Shown here piece after piece: positions 12,401 to 23,449 of a stretch of DNA of 64,000 bases. Every line of letters starts with the position of its first letter. The first letter of the stretch is position 1. The translations under genes and the position numbers were made by a program. The notes under the pieces are model-generated. The model was not told where the DNA came from and did no database searches. It saw only the letters and a program-made list of their open reading frames with translations. This DNA is from Aphrocallistes beatrix (taxonomy: Eukaryota; Porifera; Hexactinellida; Sceptrulophora; Aphrocallistidae). Location: positions 11,381,524 to 11,445,523 of the forward strand of contig OY725488.1 of NCBI GenBank assembly GCA_963281255.1, given 5' to 3'.

Positions 12401-13140
12401 ATGTCTAATGGACAAGGATTCAGCTTCTATTGCAGTCAAAGTCCGAGGGCTGGTGATTTGTGCGTTGTTGGATACTGGGTCCAAAGTAAATGTGATGGAC
12501 ATGCAGACAATGAAGGAGCTATGATTCATCAGTTAAAACCAGGTATCGGGAGGGTTTATGGCGTTGGAGGAGCCCCCATCACCGTCATAGGCACCGTTGA
12601 AATAACTCGCTGGTATGAGTACACGTCGTGGAAGGAGAGGAGTAGGTACTGCTATTAGGGTGCCGATTCTTTAGATTGTTCGGTCGAGTCACCTTTGATT
12701 GGGAAGCAGGGACCATTACGCTGGGTAGTTCTGTCATCGAAATCCAAGAGAAGGCAATGGGAGGAAATCCGCTCGCCAGGGCCCGTGTGATAAAACGTAT
12801 TGATAATCATTCACTCAGGCAACTTATAGACGGACACCAAACGGACTATTTAACGACAAGCCAGGACGCACCACGAAGTGCGATCACGCAATAGACACAG
12901 GTAACGCTGCACCGTGTAAATCCAGGCTTAGGCGAATACCCTCGCATTGGGAAGAGGAAATTAATACCCAGTTAAACGAACTTTTAGAACAAGGCTTATG
13001 CCGACCATCTACCTCGCCATGGGCAAGTAACGTCGTTCTGGTTATTAAAAAAGATGGACGGCAAAGATTTGCCATCGACTATCGTAAGTTAAACTCAGTT
13101 ACGAAGAAAGACGCGTACGGCATTCCGCAGGTCCAAACTA
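12401..13140 (+). pseudogene. Gypsy copy C: protease and first part of RT
   Basis: The retroviral-type aspartic protease signature ALLDTGSKVNVMDMQTMKEL is readable around 12455-12520. Pre-RT and RT follow at 12940-13130: EEINTQLNELLEQGLCRPS, then RFAIDYRKLNSVTKKDAYGI. The RT is cut at IPQVQT by the MITE at 13141 and resumes at ILDKLHG after 13658. Frame changes show the copy is dead. Confidence 0.75.
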
Positions 13141-13658
13141 CAGTCGACTCTCGTTAATACGAACATGGATAAGGAGTACAATCGGATAAGAAGTACAGGT
13201 TTTGATTCCCCAACCTAATCTATGGCAAAATAAATACAAACGAACTCCGGTTAACACGAACACGGATAAGACGAAATATCGGATAATAAGTACGATTTGT
13301 GGGTCCCCTTCAGTGCGTTTTCAATACTAAATACATCGGTTAATACGAACACGGATAATACGAACAGGTGTGTGCCTACGAGCACTTTGAATATGGTACG
13401 TAGTATGTACGTAGATAGATACTAGACAGATATTTCTCAATGAAAATACAGTCGAATCTCGTTAATACAACATGGATAATGAGTTCTCTATTTGACAAGT
13501 ACAATTTCATACTCTCACGTAGTTATCACTATGTACTAGTACTATATTAAGTATTTTGGACAAATGTGGCTATGTACGTACTTCGGTTAATACGTACTCC
13601 AGATAAGGAGTACAAATCTCCACGGTCCCTTGGTGTACGTGTTAACGAGAGTCGACTG
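13141..13658. mobile_element. Tigger/pogo-like MITE inserted in gypsy RT
   Basis: Both termini show CAGTCGACTCTCGTTAA (inverted; right end ...ACGAGAGTCGACTG) and each side is flanked by TA (13139-13140 and 13659-13660). Internally it repeats GGTTAATACGAACACGGATAA-type units. It has no ORF and is clearly younger than the gypsy copy it splits. Confidence 0.85.
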
Positions 13659-14640
13659 TATATTAGATAAGTTGCATGGTTTCCGGTTCTTCTCAATCAT
13701 TGACATTTCGGTGGCTTACTGGGGAGTCCCAGTCAGGGAAAAAGACGTGGAAAAGACCGCTTTTAACACCCCTAAGGGATTATTTGAGATGGCAGCCATG
13801 CCCTTCGGGTTGGTCAACGCCTAAGCAACTATCCAGCGTCTGACGGATAATACCTTGCAAGGGTTAAGTCATACGTGTTGTCATACATTGATGATTGTAT
13901 CGTATACTCGCTGGACTTCGAGGAGCACATTCGAGACCTGAGAGCCGCATGTGACCATCTCCAACAAGCAGGCCTCCATGTCAAATTCAAAAAATGCCAG
14001 TTCTTCCGGAGCAAGTAGAATTTTGGGGACACGTGGTCAGGGGCGGGAAGGAGGCCGATGCCATCTTCCGTGGAAAAGCTGTCCAAATTCCCAATACCAC
14101 GGAATGTTACGGAGTTGCAGCGATTCCTAGGCGCTGTTAACTTTTACAGAACATATATTCCACGCATGGCGCAAATAGCAAGTCCACTTTACGAGCTGAC
14201 AAGAAAAGGAGCAGATTGGATATGGTCTAGGAAATGCGCACAAGCATTCGATTCTCTGCGGTCTAAACTAGTCAAAGAACCAGTAATGTTAGCATTCCCA
14301 GATTGGGGAAGGAGTTTAACGATCGAGGCAGACGCTAGTTCTACGGGAATTGCCGCGGTACTATCCCAAAGGGACACAGATCAAGTGGAGAACTACGTCC
14401 GAGTAATATCTTTTCTTCTGCACTCAGTTCGGCCCAAAGGAATTATTCTGCGGGTCAACTGGAGGCATGGGCGTTAGTAGCAGCCTGTCGGAAGTGGGAG
14501 ACTTACTTAAGAGCAACAGGCGAGGTGGAGTTGATAACGGACCATTGTCCTCTGAAATGGCCCCGCAACCAGAAGGACCCTCGTAGGACTTTTGCCCGCT
14601 GGATCCTCGAGTTGGAAGAATATACCTACCCATAGCCTAC
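13659..14640 (+). pseudogene. Gypsy copy C: rest of RT and RNase H
   Basis: RT continues with LDKLHGFRFFSIIDISVAYW and MPFGLVNA, then a YIDD-type stretch near 13885. At 14100-14200 it has ELQRFLGAVNFYRTYIPRM. RNase H is seen at 14290-14380 (LAFPDWGRSLTIEADASSTG, AAVLSQRD) and its C-terminal end is at about 14600. One or two frame breaks lie near 13820 and 14010. Confidence 0.75.
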
Positions 14641-14815
14641 TCTATATAAGGCCTACCATCTAATGTACCAGGGATGTGATAGAGGACGGGAAATTAAAAT
14701 TCTAAGAATGTGTATATTCACCAATTAGGCCATTAAATAACTAAGCCATAGTCTGTTTTCCATTATTCCCTACTCTAATAGAGTTAATATTTTATTTTGA
14801 ACATATTTATTAATG
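14640..14815. other. Unrecognised insertion replacing the gypsy integrase N-terminus
   Basis: Where the integrase zinc-binding domain should be, the sequence is AT-rich and non-coding. Probably an insertion or replacement; no termini could be defined. Confidence 0.35.
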
Positions 14816-15835
14816 AATGACCAAGACATTGACATTTTCACACGGTATGTGGAGCTAGTGCCACTGGAAGATCAGACGGCCGCCACGTTAGTAATTTGAG
14901 AGGGATTTGGTCTATCGCGGGCACGGGGTGCCTAGAGCCCTTTAGACTGATCAGGCTCACAACATAGATGGCGTGGAAGTAAGGAACTTGTGTCAAAAGC
15001 TGGGGATAGAAAAGCGGCACTCCTCGCCTTACTATCCCCAGGGAGACGGATTAGTAGAGAGAACAATCGGCCTCGTCAAGCAAGTAGCCAGATGCCTGAG
15101 CCTGGATCGTCAACTGAACAAGGAAGCTTGGCCAGAGATTCTACCGGAAGTGTCGTTCTATTGCAACAATACGGAGAATGCTACGACCAAGTTTTCACCT
15201 CACTTCTTAATGACTGGAAGACAACCTTGTCCCCTATGGAAGCTATGATTGCGAAAAGGTGGGCACCTACGGGTTCCCTCACGCAATACGGAGAGCGGTT
15301 ACAAGAGGTCTTGGCCAAGATAAGGAGTCTAACCAGAGAAAATGACCGTCAGGGTAAGTAGAAAGAAACGAGATCCGGAACAAAAGAGCGAAACTCCCAA
15401 GCTTTATGAAAGGCGATACGATACGGTTTTAGAGAAAAATGAGACGCGCAAAGATTCATTGGATCCGAAGTTTAAAGGGCCTTATTTGATCTTAGACATT
15501 AGGGGAACTAATATCAAAATCAGTACAGGGAACAAGGAGAGATGGATTCACGCAAATCGCTGCAAGCTACATAGGGAGTTTGGGGATGAAGTACCCGATG
15601 GCGAGCCCGTAGTCAATGGGAACATAAATACAGAGTCGCAAGGGGAAGACACTGATGCCGGAAATACGAGCAGTAGTGAGACAGAGAACGAAGATGAACC
15701 AGAAGGGGAAGGACAACCTACTAGCGATAGTGATTTGGCACTCGAAACGGCACGAAGGTACCCACTGCGAGACCACAAGGCGAAAGAATATAAAGATTAT
15801 GTGCTAGGTGCGAAAGGCCCCCCCGTTATATGAGA
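14816..15835 (+). pseudogene. Gypsy copy C: integrase core and C-terminal domain
   Basis: Starts with the core motif FTRYVELVPLEDQTAATL near 14838-14890. The rest of the core is at 14967-15240: LGIEKRHSSPYYPQGDGLVE and ENATTKFSPHFLMTGRQP. A C-terminal GPY-like domain follows at 15380-15580 (DPKFKGPYLILDIRGTNIKI), then an acidic tail. A purine-rich tract AGAGGGGAG lies just before TGTAGCGAG at about 15853, which may mark the 3' LTR start. Internal stops and deletions. Confidence 0.75.
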
Positions 15836-15949
15836 GAAAATATTTTAGAGGGGAGTAATGTAGCGAGTACAAGCTTCTCGCCGAACGAGACATGGTACCC
15901 GGCTGAGGACAAACTTTGACTCAGACATTCCATCAACCGAACCCTACGA

Positions 15950-16260
15950 CGATTGCCCAGACATTGATTCGTATCATGAGGTAAGGTGAAGCAAGATAAT
16001 AAGGATATTCATAATAGAGTTTCGGAGAATATAGAACAAGCCCAGGACTGAATGAAAAAGTATTACGACCACGGAACCAAGGCATCTGACGTTGCTCCTG
16101 GAGATTTCGTATTTGTGAAAGACGAATGCAGACGAATGTGATGCAAACCTTCATATCAGCGAACAGAGCACTGAGACACTCGCGTTGTTCTCATAAATCG
16201 ATGCAAGAAAGCGGAGCCACAACCTCCGACAGCTCGCCCCGAGATGGAGATCCGATCCCG
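15950..16260 (+). pseudogene. Gypsy-type integrase C-terminal fragment, second family
   Basis: MKKYYDHGTKASDVAPGDFV, read near 16050-16110, matches the end-of-integrase pattern (yD..a....f.vGD.V). It is separate from copy C, whose own integrase C-terminus is complete upstream. Confidence 0.5.
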
Positions 16261-16304
16261 TGCCAGATACGAGCAGCTCGGAACTAACCTAGATGGTAAA
16301 GGTA

Positions 16305-16493
16305 CATTCGACTCCGCTTTATAGGGTCACACCGGTCGAAGGACATTTTGCCCCGATTTAGCGGAGAGCTCTATTAACATTGAAAATATTTTGTATTAGT
16401 TTCTATGTATAGGAACTATTCCCGTCCTGCCAAAAGTGACCCGATTAAGCAGTGACCCGATTAAGCAGTGGCCCTAATAAGCAGAGTCGACTG
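16305..16493. mobile_element. 189-bp Tigger/pogo-like MITE, copy 1
   Basis: Flanked by TA on both sides. Inverted ends are CATTCGACTCCGCTTTA and ...AGCAGAGTCGACTG. Same length and order as the copy at 16950-17138. Confidence 0.8.
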
Positions 16494-16949
16494 TATTTAA
16501 TTTGTGAGAACTACACTAAATTTATTTACTTGTAAAGTGAGAACATAAAGAAAACGAATGTGAAGTTAGATTTAGTTCATCTGTTACTGTTTAAATGTTT
16601 TTGGCCTCATTAATGAATTAGTAATATAAAACAATTTAGATGGAAGCTATTAGGGTGTGCGAACACTTTTGTCCGGGTAGTGTATATGTTGCAGGCCAAA
16701 TGCGTTTTCAGGCCAAACGCGTTTGGCCTAGGCCAGATGCGTTTTCATTATTTTTTAAAGCCCATGGGTGTATTCTAATTAAATAATTGAAGTTCTAATA
16801 TCTGTACATTATACTACGATTAGTAATCATAGCAATATCTTACAAACCTTTACATATTTCTCATAATTAGACTGTATTCATAATTTTAATTATCAATGAT
16901 TTTATTTACATAAGATTGATTTTAAATTCAAAATTGTTGATTCAATATA

Positions 16950-17138
16950 CAGTCGACTCCGCTTAATAGGGTCACATCGGTCATGGCGTATTTTGACCCG
17001 ATTAAGCGGAGAACCCTATTAACCGAAAATATTTTTGTATTAGCCTCTATGTGTGAGAGCTATTCCGGTCCTGCCAAAAGTGACCCGATTAAGCGGCTGA
17101 CCCGATTAAACAGTGACCCTATTAAGCGGAGTCAACTG
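16950..17138. mobile_element. 189-bp Tigger/pogo-like MITE, copy 2
   Basis: Ends CAGTCGACTCCGCTTAA and ...AAGCGGAGTCAACTG, flanked by TA. Internal block CCCGATTAAGCGG. Same orientation as copy 1, about 0.45 kb apart. No gene is seen in 16494-16949 or 17139-17614. Confidence 0.8.
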
Positions 17139-18265
17139 TACTTCTAGTTGTACTCGATTTTATAAAGATTCGTAACTCTGCCCATTTGTTTGGTATCTCG
17201 TCATATCAAACTCTAAAATATCCCTAGACTAAATATAGATTTCCTATCGCTCCATTAACTGAATGGAATTTAAATAAGATTTCCCAAGCGAACGAATACC
17301 AGAAAGTAGGAGCATTCCTTTTGTCTAATCCTCTCTATAAACAACAAATAGTTAGAGATGTACTATGATGTGTTGCTCACGTAATGTAAGTAGTTGTTTG
17401 TCAAATTATTATTCGATTGTCTTGTTATGACAGCCAAGTGTTTTGTGGCATTTTGAGTTACAGCTGGTTTTGTGCGAACGTCTGCATTTGCATCTGTTTG
17501 AATTGCATCCTGATGTGCAATTGCATTGTAGTTTGTTCCAAGGACTTCTAGAATACACGGACGGGAAACTCGCAAAGTGTTGGAAAAAAACCTAGAGGCT
17601 GATTTTTAAAATTTCATTCATTCCTTTATTTCAACCTTAACGACTCATTTTTTTTAAAAAATTGGGTAGATTTTAACAGGAGAGTAACTCTGACATTTTT
17701 TTACCTTTATAACCGTGTAAAACTGAAACCATCCCAAAGAATGAGCGAACAAGCAAATTTATCTTCACCATATTGCTTGTTGATACGATTTATTCCATGC
17801 TAATCGCTCCATATATATGCTAAATAACTTCACCCATAGTCTAGAACTTCATATATCACTTTGAAGGGGATTATGTGCATTTAAATTGTGGTGAAGATTT
17901 TTCGCTATAAACAATCAAAAAGAAATTTCATAAGGGGCTGAAAGAAATTAAATCGTATCAACATTTTCTAGACGTATCGGTAAGTATATAATTCTAAAGG
18001 CAAAGATGATGCGAATTTAGGTCCTGTGATAATGATTCATTGTTTCTATGAAATGTAAACGAAAAATATTGACACTGGAGTGGTACAAGGGGATCTGAAA
18101 CTACCTAAAGTGATGTGAAATATAAAATAAATAATACAGAAATGTATCAAATTGTATATTTAACGACTTATATAGGATTTAGTTTTCGTCTCTTCAAGTT
18201 CTTCTCTGACTCCCCTTTGATTTTATCTGTTTCATTCTTGGCGAAAGCTTTCATTAAGCAGTTAT

Positions 18266-19960
18266 TTAGGCGGCGAAATATATTGGCAGGGTTTGAAAAC
18301 TCATACTCCGTTGCCATGTAAATTTCCTTGTAGGCTTGTAAAAAGACATTACTGCAACACTTAAAGAGTTTGACGGAATCAATGTGTCTGTCACATGAAG
18401 TTTTTCTTTACGTGTAATATACCCACAAATGAAGTATAACGTCAAGTGTTCAGAATCGTTAAGATTGGAGAATTCCTCAAAGCAGTTTTCAATTAATTCG
18501 ATATCATCTTCATTATTTAACAAATCCTCTTTGCAACAGTCGTCAACTTGGTCGATGTTCGTTGTTGCAATATCCAATTTGTGGAACAGTTTGAGTCTTT
18601 GAAGACTCAAACTTGCTCTACTGATATTAAGTAATTACCTCCACTCGATTGGCGGTATATACCGAACTCGGCTTCCAAACGATCAGATTGTAGTTTGCCA
18701 GGAATTATGTATGCCATACCTAAAGATAGGAATTGCCTAGTAACCTCAACTAGGCCGTTCAATGAACGATGTAATGAATTTGCTTCACTCGTCAAGCAAG
18801 TTTATCACTCAGACCGTTGTCCATTTCCTTAAAATCGGTTGCCATTTAAAGTATGAAAGTTAACCGTGGGTCTTCAGGATCCGTAATTGGTTATCGGTCG
18901 TCATCATTAAGTCGTGTTCCAGTATGGGGAGATTTAACATTTATAATCTTAATGAATCGCGTAACTTCTGACGAATGCTGATGTGTCATTATTTTGCTGC
19001 TCTTGTAAACGGGCCACTGTTTTATCATTAAAAACATTGAAAACTAATTGCACTTTTTTTTGTCAAAATTGCTTGGATATAAAGTCTGCTGGTGATTTAA
19101 TTGAGTTGTTTTATGATATTTGGTTATTCAGCTTGGTATATATCTTTCTACTTAGTTTGAACTACTGCGTCTGAACTTAGATCTTTGAATTAGAACGTTT
19201 GCGTTTTCTCCGTTAACCAATTATTCAAAATATTTTTCATCAAATGGCTAGGGTCGTAGAGTAAAATAGGGAAGGAAAGGAAGAGTTTGGATTTGGGTAA
19301 TCTATGGAAGTAATATCTGAACTAACGTACCGATCGTAATACAATCTGAATGTTTTTTGATTGACACTTAAATTACCAGTCATCACGGAGAACACTACAC
19401 CACCAGATTCATGGATGATATTAATAAGAATCTGTAATTGTTCAAACAGAAATTGCGCTGTTAAATTCATTACTGGAAGTAATCGAGCTACAAATGCAGG
19501 AGCACCAAAAATAGGGTAACCATTAGTGTTAAAATAGTTTTAGCAGGGCAGGGTTGATCTTGATTAACTGCCTTACCAACGATACGATTTCCTCTGAATC
19601 TAATTGCAGGCTTCACGTAAATTTCATCTGCCGATATGAAGCAGATTTTTATTTATCATCCAGTTTAAGAAAGATTCTATTGATAACTTTTTTGCATTCG
19701 TCAAAACTTCCAGGAGAACCCAGCTTTCCAAAATATGACCGTAAATACTTTTGCGAAGGAAGAATGAGAATATCTCGAGATTTGTATGCACATCGACTCC
19801 GTAAGAATACATTGATCGCTTCAAGAACACATTCACGATCGTATCGGTAACCATTTAGACCTTTAGCATGCAATAAAATCAACTGGTTGCAAATGAATTT
19901 AATTTGCTTTTCTTCAACTTGATCAGCATCTGAATTATCCCCAAGGTTGTATAACTTCAA
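18266..19960 (-). pseudogene. P-element-type transposase fragments
   Basis: Broken minus-strand reading. From the N-terminal side: LILPSQKYLRSYFGKLGSPG (19649-19960); then SGGVVFSVMTGNLSVNQKTF and the metal-site-like DPSHLMKNILNNW (19200-19470, in two frames); then GKLQSDRLEAEFGIYRQSSG (18607-18795), which matches the C-terminal P-family pattern (SqDrLE..Fg.iR..gG); then a 114-residue tail with YFICGYITRK. Known role of the family: cut-and-paste transposition by a THAP-targeted RNase H-fold enzyme. Several frameshifts and stops make it inactive. Confidence 0.7.
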
Positions 19961-20398
19961 AATTGTTTCCGCTAGATTCCAATTCTGAAGCTAAATTAAA
20001 TGGAGTTTTATCAAGATAGTCCAGGATATTATGGAGTTGTGCATATTATGTCAATTTGTGCGCTAGAGATTAAGGAGATGGCGAACAATAACTTTTGTGA
20101 CCCTTTATTAGCACTAACTTGAAGATCATTAGAAATAACAAGTGAGTATTGACAGAAACAAGTGAGTCATCCAGTTTTACCAACCTTACGGAATCTTTCA
20201 AATCTTAAAGGCTACGGGTAGAGATCGACAGTATTTCACGAGATCATTCCAGCAAGAGATAGTATCTTTCTTCAGATTTAGTCGTTCTGATGTTTTTTTG
20301 ACGTGTTTCAGACGATACTCCACGTTTGTCAATCTCCCGTACAATAGTTTTAACTTTGCGGTGTGAAGGAATTCGGTAGACCAAATATGGATGGTGGG

Positions 20399-20647
20399 TC
20401 AGCTGGCTTGCAATTCGAACCTTGTACTTTTACTGTCTGATACCCAGTAGGCCAATGTTTTATGCATATATGTACCAATATTCGGGGTGATTTCGGATAT
20501 TAGCTTATTCGGAAGGCTGTTTACCCATCGCTTGCGCTCAAAGAAATCTTTCGGGAATTTCTTGAATATTTTTACCCTTTCTGGATTGGTATCGTATCCA
20601 GACTTGCAGCTTTCTCCATTATAAAAGGTACAATATTTTCGCCCCAT
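20399..20647 (-). pseudogene. THAP-like zinc-finger segment of the P-type transposase
   Basis: 82 residues starting MGRKYCTFYNGESCKSGYD, with FKKFPKD and the invariant Trp region RKRWVNSLPN. This matches the first half of a THAP domain (C-x4-C... W...P). The second zinc pair (C-x2-H) reads YMHK, so the domain is probably damaged. It sits beside the right TIR, as expected for the N-terminus of a leftward-transcribed P-like transposase. Confidence 0.6.
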
Positions 20648-20825
20648 CCTAAGGCATAAAAGAACTAACAGGCTAACAAGTAAAATAAATCAAGATTGGG
20701 TTTCCTTATTTATTCCAAACGAAAAAAAAATTCGTTAAGGTTGAAATAAAGGAATTAATGAAATTATAAAGTTTAAAAACTTTTTTAGGAGTCTTTTGTA
20801 GCATTTCGATTGCGTAAGTAGAATT

Positions 20826-21461
20826 TCAACAATCATTTTGGTATTTAGTAGCATTCTTCCATTTTCCCAAGCAGTACCAGCAAAAACCTGAATTGATTCG
20901 CTCTTTCATAGCACAAACAGTGCATTCTACTCTAGGGCACTCTGAGTTCATTCTCTGACAGTAACTTGAACAATTCGGACACTGCACGATATCCTGACTC
21001 TCACAGAAGTTAACTGATAGAGCAGTCATTAGAAACTGTTTCTCTTCTTCAGTAGGCAACCCAAACTTGATGATATCTTCAATGGAGAGAATGGAGGGAC
21101 ATATAGGACAATTAAACTCGTGTTTTAAATCCTTTATTTGATTCCAAGCCCAATCTAGGATATCGTCAGGACATATATAATGACCACATGGCATTTTAAG
21201 ACCACCATCATCTTCACAAATGCAACAGTCTCCTTTAAGATGAGGGAATGAAACTGTTCTAGTCTCGTCTCTCTCTATGAAGTACTCACCTCTTACTCTG
21301 ACGTCACAGATTCGAACACCATAATTATCTAGTGCACATTTTAATCCAGATAATTCTATAAATAATAAATAATGTGAACAGAACAGTTCGCAGTTATTAC
21401 CTTCCAATGCCTGAGCAGTAATCACATAAATCTCTCCTATCTTACTCAACTTCTCCAGCAC
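20826..21461 (-). pseudogene. RBR (RING-IBR) paralogue 1, truncated at both ends
   Basis: Exon 2 (20826-21355) encodes a RING1-like domain (CCICEDDGGLKMPCGHYICP ... CPICP) and an IBR-like zinc region (VQCPNCSSYCQRMNSECPR ... FCWYCLGKW), then stops at KYQNDC. The RING2/Rcat domain present in paralogue 2 is missing. A 45-bp intron (21356-21400) has the same phase-1 position as in paralogues 2 and 3. Exon 1 is reduced: the text for FLSQVE near 21470 runs directly into the end of the coiled coil (LEKLSKIGEIYVITAQALE), so some 330 bp of the coiled coil are gone. RBR proteins are E3 ubiquitin ligases; without Rcat this copy should not act as one. Confidence 0.75.
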
Positions 21462-21481
21462 TCTCGACCTGAGAGAGGATG

Positions 21482-22126
21482 GTCGTTATAAATTAAAAAT
21501 GTGACAACTCATTATTTAGTAAACTAGCGGAGTCCCATGGCCTCCCAATCTTCCCATCTACAATTCTTTTAGATTTTCAATTTTGATCCATTCATCCTAG
21601 GATTATACAGCCCTCCAGTGTTCGATCCTAATTTCAAATCCATAAATTTTCATAGACTTAAATCTGTAAATAACATAATGATAGATAGATAATATTCTAA
21701 TTCTCTCGCTCTTAAATACTTCGAAGCTAAAATTATTCGCCTAAAGGAGCGTCTCGCAATCCTAGACAATTCCTTGATTTCTACTCTTATTGGAAATACC
21801 TAAACTCAAATGCCACTTACAGAATTAAGAATTGATGAATCCATGATTTGGTACTTTCTTGATGAAAGGACTTTGGAAGGCAAGGTATGCAATTTTATAT
21901 TTCAAGCATATTTTATATAAACAAAACTATGAAAGAGTAAATATCAATGTGTTGAATCAATTACAGTCTAGTAACAATAAATCATTATATTGTACAAGTA
22001 GTGCACATTCAGATTCACCTTGATGTTTAAATACACATTACAAAGTTATATTGGTTCAAGAATATCTTATGCATAGTTGCTTCTCATTGAATATGGCTGC
22101 TCTTTTAGTTCATTATAGTCTGAGAG
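21482..22126. other. No gene seen
   Basis: AT-rich spacer between RBR paralogues 1 and 2; nothing recognised. Confidence 0.4.
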
Positions 22127-22950
22127 TTAGACAGAGAGTTTGATCTGCACAGGAGCTGGCCAGCATGCAATTTTTTTATGGCTAATACATAGCATTGCTC
22201 CATCGATTTCTTTTTCTAGACAGATGAAGCAAAATATCTTCGAGCAATTTCTGCAATTCATGTGGTATGAACTCTTCACATACTCAACAATAGTAAAACA
22301 ATGAGGACAAGCTCTTAATGTAGGAATTGTTATCAATTCTCCAGCATATCGTTTACGATTTTCTTTAGGACAATTTCGTAATGCTTCAAAGTCTTTTCTC
22401 CTGCAATTAGAATTTCCACAACTGTCCTGGTATTTACTCACTTTCTTCCACTCTCTCAAGCAGTACCAGCAAAACACGTTCTTCCTTCCTTTCATAGCAC
22501 AAACAATGCATTCCATTCTAGGGCATTCTGAATTAATTCTCTGATAGTAACTTGAACAATTCGGACACTGCACGATATCCTGACTTTCACAAAAGTTAAC
22601 TGATAGAGCAGTCATTATACACTGTTTCTCTTCCTCAGTTGGCAACCCAAACTTGATGATATCTTCAATGGAGAGAATACGGGGACAAACAGGACAGAAA
22701 AAGCCTTGTTTTATATTCAATATTTGATACCATACCAAGTCTAGCAAACAATCTGGACATATGAAATGACCACAATGTATTTTGAGACTATTTTTTTCCA
22801 TGCAAGTGCTACAGTAATAATGAGGATGAGGATATGAAACAGTTCTAGTCTTGTCTCTGTAACTTCTAAAGTACTTTTCTCTTAACTTTAAGTCATGGAT
22901 TCGTGTACCATAATATGTGCTAAGAGCACAGTTTAATGATTCAGAGAATT
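22127..22950 (-). CDS. RBR paralogue 2, exon 2: RING1-IBR-RING2 domain
   Basis: The only copy here with a complete RBR arrangement. RING1: CSTCMEKNSLKIHCGHFICP ... CPVCP. IBR: VQCPNCSSYYQRINSECPRM ... CWYCLREWKK ... CGNSNCRR. RING2/Rcat: RACPHCFTIVEYVKSSYHMN, then CRNCSKIFCFIC. In the RBR family Rcat carries the catalytic Cys that accepts ubiquitin (pattern VE..GGC.HM.C). Here that position reads Ser (VEYVKSSYHMNC, same spacing), so the ligase is predicted to lack thioester activity. The exon begins after a TTTTCTAG acceptor at 22951-22952 and follows a 56-bp phase-1 intron. With exon 1 (23007-23431) it makes a coiled coil-RBR protein, but exon 1 is frameshifted. Confidence 0.8.
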
Positions 22951-23006
22951 CTAGAAAATAAAATAAATAACAGAAGCAAACATTAATTAACACTTCATAA
23001 AATTAC

Positions 23007-23431
23007 CTTTATTATCATCTAATGTTTGAGCACTAATCACATTGATCTCTCCCAGCTTACTCAGTATTTCTTCCAGTTCTGTATCCCATTTCAGCTCTAC
23101 ACCACACATCTTATTGAACGCTGTCTCTAGCCTAATTTTTAGCTCTCTTATGCGATTATCCATCGGTTCTAGACTCTTCATAATAATTTCTTGGTTTTCT
23201 TTACGTTGTACAGATGATTTTAGTTTCTCTTTCATCTGATTCAGGTCTCGGATCTGTTCTTTGATCGTCTCCCTTGTAGCTAGACTCCAGCTGATCTAGC
23301 TCTGACATCAGAGCTGCTTCTCTCTGCTGTAGGATTTGATGAGATCTACGGAACTTAGATCTCATCTCTTCTCTGACTCTCTCCACCTGAGAGAGAAACG
23401 GTTCTGATACTTGTACACCTGCACCAGCCAT
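23007..23431 (-). pseudogene. RBR paralogue 2, exon 1: N-terminal coiled coil, frameshifted
   Basis: Starts at ATG (MAGAGVQVSEPFLSQVERVR) in the same CCATGG context as paralogue 3. A heptad-rich helical region of about 140 residues follows (REAALMSELDQLESSYKGD ... KENQEIIMKSLEPMDNRIRE ... KLGEINVISAQTLDDNK) and ends at a GT donor (23006-23005). Compared with paralogue 3, two bases are missing just after SYKGD, so the first 55 or so residues are out of frame with the rest. Such N-terminal coiled coils, as in TRIM proteins, usually mediate oligomerisation. Either a pseudogene or a sequence error. Confidence 0.75.
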
Positions 23432-23449
23432 GGAGTAAATCTAGACAAT

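Larger units (their letters stand above)
17615..20760 (-). mobile_element. P-element/THAP9-like DNA transposon, decayed
   Basis: A 29-bp terminal inverted repeat (17615-17643 and 20732-20760) matches with one mismatch and contains TTTATTTCAACCTTAACGA. Between the ends lie, in transposase order on the minus strand, a THAP-like DNA-binding region, a mid region and the P-type catalytic fragments. Total length is about 3.1 kb, close to canonical P elements. No clean 8-bp target duplication could be read. Confidence 0.75.

Noticed and set aside
15548-15778. Serine-rich minus-strand ORFs
   Set aside because: Antisense of the acidic tail of the gypsy integrase.
17363-17575. 70-residue Asn/Ala-rich minus-strand ORF
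   Set aside because: No homology recognised; lies between MITEs and a P-type TIR in non-coding sequence.
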